Notes: generated by a model not told the origin, from the letters alone. DNA of 64,000 nucleotides from JAPOVO01 sp026708165 (GCA_965208775.1 OZ242360.1:992001-1056000); one strand, 5' to 3'; numbered from the stretch's first letter, positions 8,564 through 16,821 are shown. Numbers and translations: made by a program.

Positions 8564-8748
8564 TCGTCGCGCTCCCCGGCGTGCTTGTGGGACTTGCCGT
8601 TGCCCGGAATCGTGCGCCATACCTGCCGCACCCAGGGCGCGGCCAGCAAGACCACCAGCCCGCCGGTCACGGCCCATAGCTGCTGCTGGATGAACCGCAC
8701 GTCCTCCTGCAGCGACTCGATCAGCGCGCGCGCCACCGGGTCCTCCAT
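8560..8748 (-). CDS. Holin-like or XhlA-like small membrane protein
   Basis: A 62-residue protein with an amphipathic N-terminal helix (ARALIESLQEDVRFIQQQL), one membrane span (LWAVTGGLVVLLAAPWV) and a basic C-terminus (KSHKHAGERDE). This layout resembles XhlA-type hemolysin/holin accessory proteins. The ATG at 8748 overlaps the tail-protein stop (TGATG) and its own stop overlaps the endolysin start (ATGA), so it is tightly coupled to the endolysin and probably helps its passage across the membrane. Confidence 0.65.
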   Translation of the reverse strand: MEDPVARALIESLQEDVRFIQQQLWAVTGGLVVLLAAPWVRQVWRTIPGNGKSHKHAGERDE

Positions 8749-9746
8749 CACGCAAGCCTGTTCGCGCTCAGCGTCTTGATCGTGAACGGCAGCGCGTGGA
8801 TACCGCCCGCCCCGACCCCGATAGCCAGGTTGCCGTTCGACAGGACCGCCAGGTAAGCGTCCTCACCGTCGGCGACCGCGTCGGCGAACACCAGGCTGTT
8901 GCTGCGACTGAGAACGTCGCCGGCGGATACCACCGGGCAGATCGTGGTGTCGTGCAGGTCGTTCAGCCGGATGATCGGCCATTCGGCGTCACGGCCAAGG
9001 CCGCCAGTGGTAGCAGCAGCCTCGATCAAAATGGTCGCGAAGTCCAGACCATCCGTGCCCGAACCAGTGCCGAGTACGGCACCGTCACCGTGCCGATTAA
9101 GCGCTCGAAATCGAACCCAATATCTAGAGACGCTATTTACGCTGTTCTGAGCCCAGTCATCGGGAATACTCCAACTGACAAGGCCATCCTGGACCCAGGT
9201 TCCGTCAAGGAGGTTTCCGTCGTCGTCTCTCATTCTGGTGCCGTCTGTCACGTCGAGATCGGTCCAGGATGAGCCGTTCCAGTACTCCCAGTCCGCATCT
9301 CCGACCCGGCGGTTTCGTAGTGGCACGACATCGAAGACGAACTCGACGCCGCTGAAAGTCGCGCTATGTCCGAAATAGAAGCGGTCTCTCTCATCAATGT
9401 ATTCGTTGTGATTGGGGGGTTTATAGTCGCCACCGACTGGGATCGTGTGCCAAGTGCCTGGGCTTCTATAGACATAGTCATGAGAAAACGCCGTCGTGAA
9501 ATCCACGAGCGCCGTGTAGTCCCCAAAATTCACCATCCCCCACTCGTCCCGGCCGTTGGTGTTGACGAGCGCGGGACGGGCGATTCCGGTATCCACCGCC
9601 GCGGTCCCGTTGAGCGTCGCCCTAAAAGAGCCGACGTCCGACGTCAGACCCGTTTTCAGGACCGCCAGCGCGTTCCGAACGTCGTTCCCCCAGGCAGCCG
9701 TGATTATCTCGCCCGTTACGGCTATGGGCGGTAGCGTGTATGCCAT
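8748..9746 (-). CDS. Phage tail/baseplate structural protein
   Basis: A 332-residue, beta-rich protein without membrane spans. It contains a segment common in phage tail-fibre and virion-surface proteins: WEYWNGSSWTDLDV, then SWSIPDDWA and SRYWVRFRA. The N-terminus (MAYTLPPIAVTGEIITAAWGN) resembles the start of many siphophage distal tail proteins. Its ATG overlaps the preceding stop (TAATG). It lies between other tail genes and the lysis genes, where receptor-binding or fibre proteins usually sit. The exact role is not determined. Confidence 0.75.
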   Translation of the reverse strand: MAYTLPPIAVTGEIITAAWGNDVRNALAVLKTGLTSDVGSFRATLNGTAAVDTGIARPALVNTNGRDEWGMVNFGDYTALVDFTTAFSHDYVYRSPGTWHTIPVGGDYKPPNHNEYIDERDRFYFGHSATFSGVEFVFDVVPLRNRRVGDADWEYWNGSSWTDLDVTDGTRMRDDDGNLLDGTWVQDGLVSWSIPDDWAQNSVNSVSRYWVRFRALNRHGDGAVLGTGSGTDGLDFATILIEAAATTGGLGRDAEWPIIRLNDLHDTTICPVVSAGDVLSRSNSLVFADAVADGEDAYLAVLSNGNLAIGVGAGGIHALPFTIKTLSANRLA

Positions 9747-10381
9747 TAGTCGTACCTCGAAAACTCCTTGATTACTTCCTCCGCCGTTTGCTCCGGCTCC
9801 GACGCGAACATCCCCTTAAGCCCGGCTCCCGCCGGTATCCAGTTGCGCAGCCGCGGATCGGGCGCGCGGCCCGCCTCGCGGTCGACGCGCTCCCATCCGT
9901 CGGGCATCGCGACCCGCAGGTACAGCCCACCGGGCGCCTGCCCCGAACTCCGTTCGCCCTGATCCTGTCGAAGGGGCCTGTCCTGATCCTGTCGAACGGG
10001 CCTGTCCTGAGCCTGTCGAACGGGCCTGTCCTGAGCCTGTCGAACGGGCCTGTCCTGAGCCTGTCGAACGGGCCTGTCCTGAGCCTGTCGAAGGGGCGCC
10101 GCGTTCCAGCACGCCGGGCACATGTACAGCCCCTCCACCGGCCACGCCAGCGAGTAGTCGCGGGCGCAGCCCGGGCACTGCACCACCCACCTGTCCTCGT
10201 GCAGGAACACCGTGCGTATCGGCGGCGCGCCGCTTATCTCGGCCGCGTCGCCCGGATCCGGCAGCGGCACAGCCATGCCACGCGCCGCCGCCAGCCGGCT
10301 CAGCGGACCCGCCACGTACTCCGCGTAGCTCCCGCCGGTATGCACCGGTCCCGTCTGGCCTCCAACTCTCCTAACCGGCAT
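9746..10381 (-). CDS. Phage-cluster protein with zinc ribbon and repeat insertion
   Basis: A 211-residue protein of unknown function. A CPGC...CPAC pair (about residues 69-92) forms a likely zinc ribbon. Directly after it, six tandem eight-residue units (RQAQDRPV type) are encoded by repeat family B, in frame. The C-terminal part ends in an acidic helix (EQTAEEVIKEFSRYD). The ATG at 10381 follows GGAGG. Between tail genes, so probably a minor tail component or assembly factor; this is inference from position. Confidence 0.65.
   Translation of the reverse strand: MPVRRVGGQTGPVHTGGSYAEYVAGPLSRLAAARGMAVPLPDPGDAAEISGAPPIRTVFLHEDRWVVQCPGCARDYSLAWPVEGLYMCPACWNAAPLRQAQDRPVRQAQDRPVRQAQDRPVRQAQDRPVRQDQDRPLRQDQGERSSGQAPGGLYLRVAMPDGWERVDREAGRAPDPRLRNWIPAGAGLKGMFASEPEQTAEEVIKEFSRYD
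9955..10098. repeat. Repeat family B, six tandem 24-bp units inside a phage gene
   Basis: Six adjacent units of the CCTGTCCTGAGCCTGTCGAA type with small differences (GAGC/GATC, AAGG/AACG). No unique spacers lie between them, so this is not a CRISPR array. The host gene frame stays open. Confidence 0.92.
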
Positions 10382-10420
10382 CTCTCCAACCTCCAGTCCT
10401 CAATTCGAAATTCACCATTC

Positions 10421-11995
10421 CTAGAATCCCCACGGGCGTTGGCCCCATTGCGCGGCGCCCCACGCCGCATACTCGTTGTCGTTTGATTCCTCGCAATGCC
10501 ACACCGTGCGCAAAACGCGCTGGTTCTGAATCTCGTGCGTTATTCCGAGGATGCGGAAGTCCTGTTCCACGTCGTAGTTGCCCGACTCCGCGTCGATGCG
10601 GATCCGGTCGCCCAGGTCGCGTTCGAGCTGCGCCGACTCGGTCACGGCGTCGCTGTTGATCAGCGGCGCCTCCACCATCTCGCGGCCCGTCTTGTAGAAG
10701 GCCACTATCGCGTCGGCCAGGTCCTGCGCCGCGTTGCGCGCGATCTCCGGCCTTATCGCGTATTCCGATGGCAGCGTCCGCCTGCCGTGCCTGGCTATCG
10801 AATCGGCCGCGTCCGCCCGGCTCGTCACCAGCGTCTCGCTGTCCACGGTCACCGGACGCGCCCGCAGCCCCAGCCCCTCGTCGGACTCCTCCGACTCGCC
10901 TGTCCTGAGCGAAGTCGAAGGATCACCGTCGAGCGTGGATGAAGGGCCTGCCCTGAGCCTGTCGAAGGGACCCGTCACCGTCGCCCCGTCCGGCCCGGCG
11001 GTCAGCGTAAGCTCCACCCACGCGCCTGAAGTCCGGTCCAGGCTCGCCGAAGCCAGACTCCCCGCCGCCAGGTCGTAGTCCGTTCCCTCCACCGGCGCTA
11101 TGGCGTCCTTGAACGGACCGCCCGACGAGCCCCCGGAGCCGAAGCGCGCGTTGAGCTTGCGCGTCTCGTTCGGCGCCAGCTCCAGCGTCTCGCCCACGCT
11201 CCACACCGTTTCGAGCGGCTTGGCCGAGCGCCGCGCGACCTTCACCGAGGCGTCGTTGATGATGTGCTCCACGCCATAGTCGTGCTCGAAGCCGCCCGCT
11301 ATCCGCGGCGAGGCCCCGGTCGACCGCAGCGTCGTCTGCGCCGTGTTCGACGCGGTCAGCGTCAGCGCCTGGTGGCGGTTGCGGAAGACTATCTCCCCGC
11401 CGCGCCCCTCGAACAGCATCGCGCCCGGCCCTTCGGTGTAGTACAGCGAAAGCAGCAGGTCCCAGGCCTCCTCTTCGTCGGCCCAGAACCATTCGAGCGT
11501 CGTCTTCGCCGCCGCCAGCGACCGCGCCGAAGCGGGCCAGCCCGCCGCGTCCAGAACGTGGCCCATCGCCTCGTCGACGCGGATGTTTTCGTGGAGCGCG
11601 GTCGAGACCTTCACCTCTTTCAGCCGCGCGGCGACGCCCAGGGCGGTCAGCTCGGTCGACCGCCGCTCCTGCTCGGGGTGCTGCGCGGGCCGCTCCAGGT
11701 TGCCGCTCCACAGGTCGCGCGATCCCACCCTCAGCCGCACGGCACTGCCGACCTGTAACGTCCTGCCCTGAGCTTGTCGAAGGGTCGACCCCGGCGAATA
11801 CTCGCCGCTCCGGTTGTTAAGCTCGGCTTGCAGATCGCCGATCCCCGGCGGCGATATCGCCCGCGCCGAGTCGTTGCCGCGATGGACCTTCATGCCGGTC
11901 TCGGCCAGCACGTCCGCCGTCAGGTTCTCGCCCGCGTCCGCAAAGTCCCCGTCGCCGTTCCGGTCGACGGCAAGCTCTATCGCCAGGGCCGCCAC
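10421..11995 (-). CDS. Phage tail protein downstream of tape measure
   Basis: A 524-residue soluble protein. The GTG start at 11995 shares a base with the stop of the tape-measure gene (TAGTG) and follows AGGGGAGGG, so the longer open frame upstream is rejected. An early DRNGDGDFAD segment looks like a calcium-binding loop. By position it is a distal-tail, tail-associated or baseplate protein; no fold is assigned. Two stretches (near 10898-10972 and 11761-11788) are in-frame copies of the TGTCGAAGG repeat families, giving residues such as FDRLRAG and LRQAQGR. Confidence 0.75.
   Translation of the reverse strand: MAALAIELAVDRNGDGDFADAGENLTADVLAETGMKVHRGNDSARAISPPGIGDLQAELNNRSGEYSPGSTLRQAQGRTLQVGSAVRLRVGSRDLWSGNLERPAQHPEQERRSTELTALGVAARLKEVKVSTALHENIRVDEAMGHVLDAAGWPASARSLAAAKTTLEWFWADEEEAWDLLLSLYYTEGPGAMLFEGRGGEIVFRNRHQALTLTASNTAQTTLRSTGASPRIAGGFEHDYGVEHIINDASVKVARRSAKPLETVWSVGETLELAPNETRKLNARFGSGGSSGGPFKDAIAPVEGTDYDLAAGSLASASLDRTSGAWVELTLTAGPDGATVTGPFDRLRAGPSSTLDGDPSTSLRTGESEESDEGLGLRARPVTVDSETLVTSRADAADSIARHGRRTLPSEYAIRPEIARNAAQDLADAIVAFYKTGREMVEAPLINSDAVTESAQLERDLGDRIRIDAESGNYDVEQDFRILGITHEIQNQRVLRTVWHCEESNDNEYAAWGAAQWGQRPWGF
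10898..10972. repeat. Repeat family B copies inside the tail gene
   Basis: A TCCTGAGCGAAGTCGAAGG-type unit and a CCTGAGCCTGTCGAAGGG unit lie about 45 bases apart within the coding frame. A further copy lies at about 11761-11788 in the same gene. Confidence 0.8.
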
Positions 11996-13584
11996 TACGG
12001 CACCCTCCCCTGGCGCTGCGCCACGTGATAGGCCCGCGTCACCAGGTCCACGAACTGCCGGTCGTGCACTATCGTTCCGCGGTTGACCACTGTCACGTTG
12101 ATCATGGGCGCGACTCCGGCCCCCCGCCGGCCCAGCGGGATCACGGCTTCCGGCCCCGCCTCGCCCACCAGCGCCAGCGTGGGCCGCCGGACGATCCCGC
12201 CGGCCGCTAATGCCGCGACGCCGCCGTCCGCGAGCCGCGGGAGCGAGATCTTCGGAAGCATCGGAAGGTCCGGCGTGCCGAGCGTGATCGACGGGATATC
12301 GAAGGTCTGGCCCCAAGGCATTTTCACTTGCTTGCCGCCGAGGCGCAGCTCGAGATTGTTCCAGGCCTTGATGATCGCGTTGATCGCCCCGATCACCCCG
12401 TTCGCCATCCCCTCCACAGCGCCGATCACCGAGTTGACGCCGCGCTTCACCCCGTCAGCAACTCCGCTCCATATCCCTCCCACGGTCTCGACCAAACTGC
12501 CCCACGCCTCCTGAATCCTGCTAACCAGCCCGCCCTCTTCGGGGAACAGGATCGCGACCATGCTGTCCCACCATTCCTGCACCTTGCCGACCACCATCCC
12601 CCATATCTCGCCGACCGCCTCGACCAGCATCCCCCACTTCTCCGTCACCATCCCCAGCAGACCGCCCTCTCCGGGGAACAGGATCCCGATCATGCTGTCC
12701 CACCACTCCTGCACCTTCCCGACCACCATGCTCCATATCTCGCCGACCTTCTCGGTGATCGCTCCCCAGTTCTTGACTATCAGCAACGGCAGGCCGACGG
12801 CCGGGAAGATCACGGCCAGTATCTTGTCCCAGTTCTCGGTCACGATCCCGATCAGCCCTTCCCAGATGCCCGAGAAGAAGCCCGTGATCCCGTTCCACAC
12901 CTCGTTGAACTTGCTCGTGATGCCGTCCATCACGCCGCCCAGGAAGCCGCTGATCATGTTCCATATCTCGGTCGCCTTCGCGCTGATCTCGTCCCAGTTC
13001 TGCCAGATCGCTATACCGGCGGCCACAAGCCCCGCCAGCGCGCCGACTATCAACACCGCGGGACCGAGTGATACGAAATTGAACGCACCGCCGAGATTCT
13101 TGACTGCGCCTCCCAGCCGTTTAAACCCGCTCTCGCTCCCCTCGGCGTCTTTTCCCAGGAAGGCGAAGATGCCCTTGAGCGCCCCGACCCCGCCGCCAAG
13201 GCCCCCCAGCGACGTCATGAGCTCCCCAACCCTGCCGGCCACCATCCCGATGGTTTCACCGACTCTTCCTAGTACGTCCACAGCAGGTGCGACGTCTTCA
13301 TTGAACCCACTTACTACCTGCACAGCCGCGGCCATGCCCTGCGTGTCTATCGGCGGCGGGGCGCTGATGGCGGCCGGCGCCGCGCTTTGAGCGGCCGCCA
13401 CGGCCTTTTGCGCGGCGTCCATCGCCGGGGCCGTGTTCTCGGCTATACGCGCCATTGCGTCGTTCGCCCCTGCCGCCGCCTTGACGATCTCCTGCAACTG
13501 GCCCTCCACCGACTTCAGCACCTTCGCCGCGTCGTTCGTCGCCTTGATCACCAGTGTCAGGTTCGCTGCATTCAACGTCGCCAT
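11995..13584 (-). CDS. Tail tape-measure protein
   Basis: A 529-residue protein with a helical Ala-rich N-terminus, a hydrophobic segment (AVLIVGALAGLVAAGIAIW) and a series of Trp-rich repeats (EIWxMVVGKVQEWWDSM) with a period of 44 residues (132 bp; units begin near 12541 and 12673). These features are typical of siphophage tape measures, which set tail length and are ejected on infection. It is short for the class, predicting a short tail. The ATG at 13584 follows AAGGAG. It sits downstream of the tail chaperones, as expected, though a repeat/lipoprotein region has come between. Confidence 0.9.
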   Translation of the reverse strand: MATLNAANLTLVIKATNDAAKVLKSVEGQLQEIVKAAAGANDAMARIAENTAPAMDAAQKAVAAAQSAAPAAISAPPPIDTQGMAAAVQVVSGFNEDVAPAVDVLGRVGETIGMVAGRVGELMTSLGGLGGGVGALKGIFAFLGKDAEGSESGFKRLGGAVKNLGGAFNFVSLGPAVLIVGALAGLVAAGIAIWQNWDEISAKATEIWNMISGFLGGVMDGITSKFNEVWNGITGFFSGIWEGLIGIVTENWDKILAVIFPAVGLPLLIVKNWGAITEKVGEIWSMVVGKVQEWWDSMIGILFPGEGGLLGMVTEKWGMLVEAVGEIWGMVVGKVQEWWDSMVAILFPEEGGLVSRIQEAWGSLVETVGGIWSGVADGVKRGVNSVIGAVEGMANGVIGAINAIIKAWNNLELRLGGKQVKMPWGQTFDIPSITLGTPDLPMLPKISLPRLADGGVAALAAGGIVRRPTLALVGEAGPEAVIPLGRRGAGVAPMINVTVVNRGTIVHDRQFVDLVTRAYHVAQRQGRVP

Positions 13585-13819
13585 TCGACTCTTTCTCCTT
13601 GAAACGCTTGAACTATCCGCCGCGAGTGCCATCCCTGGACACCCGCGTATATCAAGTCCAACAGTCGAAAATGCGTTCGTCTAGTGTTCGTAGAGCAAAA
13701 AGTCGGAGATTTTTTTGCGTGGAGGGAACGCCGACGACGGCCGCGACCGGCGACGTGTGTCTTGAGGAAGGGGCGTTAAGGAGAGTTAGAGGGCAACCAA
13801 GCGTAAGGCTGGCGAACGG

Positions 13820-14314
13820 TCATTCGCAGAATCGCTCCGCTACTTGGAGAAGCTCCTCTGCCAACCGATTTACCTCTCGCTGACTCTCACGCGCTCTTTG
13901 AAGCACTTCCACATCAACGTCGACTACTCCTATCCAGAGTAGTTCATTCGTCTGAATAGCTGCTTCCGCAACCCGGACTGTAGAATCGCGCACTTCGCCC
14001 GTCCCGGGAGCGGCCTCTACGTTGACCATCGCTTCGTGATTGGAGTTCATCTCATCCAGAACGCGCTTCAGCCGAAGCCGCCATCCTTCGTCGATCAACG
14101 CCTCCGGGCGGCTCTCAACCTCTCCCAGGATCGTTTGCATATCTCGCATTCCGGACACAGACGCTTCCGTCCAGTCTTCCACTTCCGTCAGATAAGCCGC
14201 CTGCTCCGGCGTCGGACAGTCCGACCCGCACCCCGGCATCGCCGCCAGCGCCACCACCACCCCCGCCGCCAGCGCCGCCACCACCCCCAGCCGTCTCAAT
14301 CCGCTGGTTTTCAC
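13820..14314 (-). CDS. Phage-cluster lipoprotein, copy B
   Basis: A 164-residue predicted lipoprotein: basic N-terminus, hydrophobic stretch and lipobox ALAAMPGC with Cys29, then a helical mature domain of about 135 residues ending in FCE. The GTG start follows AGGAATTAACGTA, matching the start region of copy A. Copies A and B have identical length and align without gaps at roughly half identity; the block ILGEVESRPEALIDE is fully conserved. It lies just upstream of the tape-measure gene. Phage lipoproteins in this setting can block superinfection, but that role is a hypothesis here. Confidence 0.75.
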   Translation of the reverse strand: MKTSGLRRLGVVAALAAGVVVALAAMPGCGSDCPTPEQAAYLTEVEDWTEASVSGMRDMQTILGEVESRPEALIDEGWRLRLKRVLDEMNSNHEAMVNVEAAPGTGEVRDSTVRVAEAAIQTNELLWIGVVDVDVEVLQRARESQREVNRLAEELLQVAERFCE

Positions 14315-14420
14315 TACGTTAATTCCTATGAGTCTTGTCACCGCTCAACATCGACCATCCTACAACCCACCGGCCCGACCTGACATCCCGAACACCACGT
14401 TCCCCTGGCGTTCGTGAAAT

Positions 14421-14449
14421 AAAAAAGGGGCGGTCCGCAAACCGCCCCT
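14421..14449 (-). terminator. Rho-independent terminator, minus strand
   Basis: GGGGCGGT/ACCGCCCC stem with a CCGCAA loop, followed on the minus strand by six T residues. It would stop transcription coming from the tape-measure fragment before lipoprotein copy B. A degenerate copy lies at 15645-15672 as part of the same duplication. Confidence 0.75.
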
Positions 14450-14456
14450 GCCATAG

Positions 14457-14570
14457 CCCCCTCTCCCTCGACGGGAGAGGGTTGGGGTGAGGGTGATCCC
14501 CTATCCGCTCCTACCGGAAATACGTACAGGCTGGAAAGTATGGATTCCCGTTTTCACGGGAATGACGGAT
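14457..14570. repeat. Repeat family A next to a GTCATTCC-type repeat
   Basis: A family A hairpin copy at 14457-14494 is followed by an ATTCCCG...CGGGAATGAC inverted repeat at about 14541-14567. The truncated tape-measure copy loses homology at this repeat cluster. Confidence 0.75.
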
Positions 14571-14776
14571 CGGGAGGAACGACCGCCGGTCACCGCCTTC
14601 TGCGCGGCGTCCATTGCCGGGGCCGCGTTCTCCGCTATCCGCGCCATCGCGTCGTTCGCCCCTGCCGCCGCCTTGACGATCTCCTGCAACTGGCCCTCCA
14701 CCGATTTCAGCACCTTCGCCGCGTCGTTCGTCGCCTTGATCACCAGTGTCAGGTTCGCTGCATTCAACGTCGCCAT
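14501..14776 (-). pseudogene. Duplicated 5' fragment of the tape-measure gene
   Basis: The ATG at 14776, its Shine-Dalgarno and about 150 bases upstream are almost identical to those of the real tape-measure gene. The first about 62 residues match it with a single Thr/Ala change seen (AENTAP versus AENAAP). After AQKAV the reading runs into a GTCATTCC-type repeat and stops. It is a truncated copy left by a tandem duplication of about 1.2 kb that also copied the lipoprotein gene and terminator. Confidence 0.9.
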
Positions 14777-15041
14777 TCGACTCTTTCTCCTTGAAACGCT
14801 TGAACTATCCGCCGCGAGTGCCATCCCTGGACACCCGCGTATATCAAGTCCAACAGCCGAAAATACGTTCGTCTACTGTTCGGGAAGAAAAAAGTCGAAA
14901 ATTCTTTCAGGCCGCGACTACTGTCATTCCGAGCGAAGCGAGGTATCTCGCCACGGGAGCACAGACGCACCGATGCGCGTCTATTAGAGAAGGAGTGTTA
15001 GGGGATGTTAGGAAGCAGCTAGGACAAAAGCTGCTGACCCG

Positions 15042-15536
15042 CTATTCGCAGAATCGCTTCATCACCCGGATAATCTCCTCCGTCAGGGGAAGGACCTTAT
15101 CACGCCTCTCGATCGACCTCTTCATCGTCTCCGCATCTACGGCCAGCACGCCCTGCCAAAACAACTCGTTGGCCTCGATAGTTGCTTCCGAAACTTCAAC
15201 CACGAGGCGGTGCACCTCCTCCGTCCCGGCAGGGGGCTCGCGGGCCGCCATCTCGCTACTTGCGGCATCCAACTCGTCCAGGACGCGCCTCAGCCGTCGC
15301 CGCCATTCCTCGTCGATCAACGCCTCCGGGCGGGACTCAACCTCTCCCAGGATCGCCTCCAGATCTCCATACCCCGCTTCATTCCTATCCGCCCAATCCT
15401 CCCCTGCCCTCAAATAAGCCCGCTGCTCCGGCGTCGGACATCCCGACCCACAACCCGGCATCGCCGCCAGCGCAAGCATCACCCCCACCGCCAGCGCGGC
15501 CACTACCGCCAGCCGTCTCAGTCCGCTAATTCTCAA
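15042..15536 (-). CDS. Phage-cluster lipoprotein, copy A
   Basis: The paralogue of the lipoprotein at 13820: 164 residues, lipobox ALAAMPGC with Cys29, TPEQxAYL near the mature N-terminus, conserved ESRPEALIDE block and the same FCE end. The TTG start at 15536 follows AGGAATTTAACGCA. Downstream in transcription lies the truncated tape-measure copy, giving a repeated lipoprotein/tape-measure order. The two mature domains differ at about half of positions while flanking non-coding DNA is nearly identical, so the coding parts have diverged faster or one was replaced. Confidence 0.75.
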   Translation of the reverse strand: MRISGLRRLAVVAALAVGVMLALAAMPGCGSGCPTPEQRAYLRAGEDWADRNEAGYGDLEAILGEVESRPEALIDEEWRRRLRRVLDELDAASSEMAAREPPAGTEEVHRLVVEVSEATIEANELFWQGVLAVDAETMKRSIERRDKVLPLTEEIIRVMKRFCE

Positions 15537-15644
15537 TGCGTTAAATTCCTATAAGTCTCGTTAGTGCTCAACCTCGACCATCCTACACGCCCAACCGCCC
15601 AGCCCGACATCCCGAACACTATGTTCCCCTGGCGTTCGTGAAAT

Positions 15645-15750
15645 AAAAAAGGGCCGGTCCGCAAACCGCCCTGCCCGCCGGCTCTGTCCCTTCTCCCCTT
15701 GTGGGAGAAGGTTAGAGCCTGCCCCGTACTCCGATACGGGGATGAGGGGG
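15645..15750. repeat. Degenerate terminator copy plus repeat family A
   Basis: The GGTCCGCAAACCGCC hairpin (15651-15672) is a decayed copy of the 14421 terminator. It is followed by a family A-type CCCCTTGTGGGAGAAGG repeat interrupted by a TACTCCGATACGGGGATGAGGGGG stretch, ending just before the DUF559 start. Confidence 0.7.
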
Positions 15751-15752
15751 AA

Positions 15753-16103
15753 ATGAACCTCACCCCCGGAGCGCGGCGGCTCCGAAGAGAATCCACCGAA
15801 GCCGAACGAGTCTTATGGAGGCTCCTTCGCAATCGTCAACTGGCGGGCTGGAAGTTCCGCAGGCAAGTTCCCATCGGCCGGTACATCGTCGACTTCGTTT
15901 GTTTCGACAAGCGGCTGATCGTGGAGGTTGACGGTGGACACCACCAACGGCAGGCGGACCACGATGACAAGCGCACCAGGTGGCTCGCGAGCGAGGGATT
16001 TCGAGTTATCAGGTTTTGGAACAATGAGGTGCTGGGAGAGACCGCTGCGGTACAGCAGGCTGTTCTGACGGAGTTGGAGGGGAAGCATCCACCCTCACCC
16101 TAA
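15753..16103 (+). CDS. DUF559 (Vsr/REase-like) endonuclease-domain protein
   Basis: A 116-residue protein of the DUF559 family, restriction-endonuclease-like fold. Visible motifs are TEAERVLWRLLRNRQL, the FRRQVPIGRYIVDFVC strand and KRLIVEVDGGHH, in which D and ExDGxxH are the expected nuclease residues, then RVIRFWNNEVL. The ATG at 15753 follows a GGGGG run. It lies on the plus strand, against every neighbouring phage gene, and is bracketed by family A repeats on both sides, as if it were a small mobile or hitch-hiking cassette. Substrate unknown. Confidence 0.85.
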   Translation: MNLTPGARRLRRESTEAERVLWRLLRNRQLAGWKFRRQVPIGRYIVDFVCFDKRLIVEVDGGHHQRQADHDDKRTRWLASEGFRVIRFWNNEVLGETAAVQQAVLTELEGKHPPSP

Positions 16104-16225
16104 CCCTCTCCCGTCAAGGGAGAGGGGACTGGACCAGGCGGAGGCGCAATGCCCCCGCCTGGCGTCTCGCTAAGCGGCTCGGGGGAACACCCTCATCCCC
16201 TGCCCTCTCGCTCAAGGGAGAGCGG
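16090..16225. repeat. Two family A repeats downstream of DUF559
   Basis: Copies at about 16090-16130 and 16187-16224 (CCCTCTCCC...GGGAGAGGGG and inverted forms) separated by about 60 bases. They separate the DUF559 gene from the tail chaperone region. Confidence 0.75.
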
Positions 16226-16234
16226 GTGGAGGCG

Positions 16235-16459
16235 CTACCTCCGACGGGCGTCCCGCTCGGCGGCCCGCCGCTTCTGCTCCGCAACCACCCGCTCCGCCCG
16301 CATCGCCAGCAGGAACCCCTGCACCACATACGCGGGCGTCGCCTGCAGCTCGGCCCAGCTAACCCTCATCCGCTCGCACAGCAGCACCTCCAGCAGGTCT
16401 CCCGGCCAAGGTCCGTCCCCGCGGTAGTACCGCCGCAGACGGGCCTCTAGCCTTCCCCC
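16235..16459 (-). CDS. Tail assembly chaperone, frameshift-encoded C-terminal part (GT-like)
   Basis: This frame lies at -1 relative to the upstream chaperone and has no good start of its own. The part after the overlap (ARLRRYYRGDGPWPGDLLEV ... KRRAAERDARRR, about 70 residues) reads as a helical, basic protein. The position between tail tube and tape measure, and the -1 register, match the lambda G/GT arrangement, where a minority of ribosomes slip to make a fused chaperone for the tape measure. It is probably expressed only as the fusion. Confidence 0.7.
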   Translation of the reverse strand, partial: GGRLEARLRRYYRGDGPWPGDLLEVLLCERMRVSWAELQATPAYVVQGFLLAMRAERVVAEQKRRAAERDARRR

Positions 16460-16821
16460 TCGGCCCTCTCGATCACGTTCCGACGCACGATCTCTCCGTA
16501 CGCCCACTCCGCCGTCCGCCTGTCGAGACGGTCGATTGCTTCGGGCGATACCGGTTCCCCGTAAGACCACTCGGCTATGCCGGAGCGGAGCATCACGGTC
16601 TGGTCGAACTGGCCCGCCGAAGCCTGCTGCTGGACAGCCTGGTTCTGCAAAAACTCAAACGCCTGCGGCGACAGTCCCGCCACCTCCCGGAGCGCCCGGG
16701 CCATCTGCGCTTCCTCGGCCGCTTGCAGGTCACGCCACGAGAGCGCGCGGAACTTCATCCACTCGCCCGGCTCGTGCGGGACGCCCACCTGCTCGGTGAG
16801 CCTTGATTTGTTGGTAAGCAT
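16447..16821 (-). CDS. Tail assembly chaperone (G-like)
   Basis: A 124-residue helical protein immediately downstream of the tail tube gene. The ATG at 16821 follows AAGGAGG at ideal spacing. The protein ends ERAEGEG, and a run of five G lies three codons before the stop, where -1 slippage would join it to the next frame. In siphophages this gene and its frameshifted extension chaperone the tape measure during tail assembly. Assignment rests on position, size and frameshift layout, not on a sequence motif. Confidence 0.75.
   Translation of the reverse strand: MLTNKSRLTEQVGVPHEPGEWMKFRALSWRDLQAAEEAQMARALREVAGLSPQAFEFLQNQAVQQQASAGQFDQTVMLRSGIAEWSYGEPVSPEAIDRLDRRTAEWAYGEIVRRNVIERAEGEG
16453..16461 (-). 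promoter_or_regulatory. Candidate -1 ribosomal frameshift site
   Basis: On the minus strand the zero-frame codons are GAG GGG GAA followed by GGC TAG. The GGGGG run allows the GGG tRNA to slip back one base and still pair. It leads exactly from the chaperone frame into the downstream -1 frame. It is not a perfect X-XXY-YYZ heptamer. Confidence 0.55.

Noticed and set aside
9955..10098. Tandem repeats that could look like a CRISPR array
   Set aside because: Units of 24 bases are directly adjacent with no unique spacers, and they lie in frame inside a gene.
11996..12316. N-terminal extension of the tail gene at 10421
   Set aside because: It overlaps the conserved end of the tape measure, and the GTG at 11995 has a strong ribosome site.
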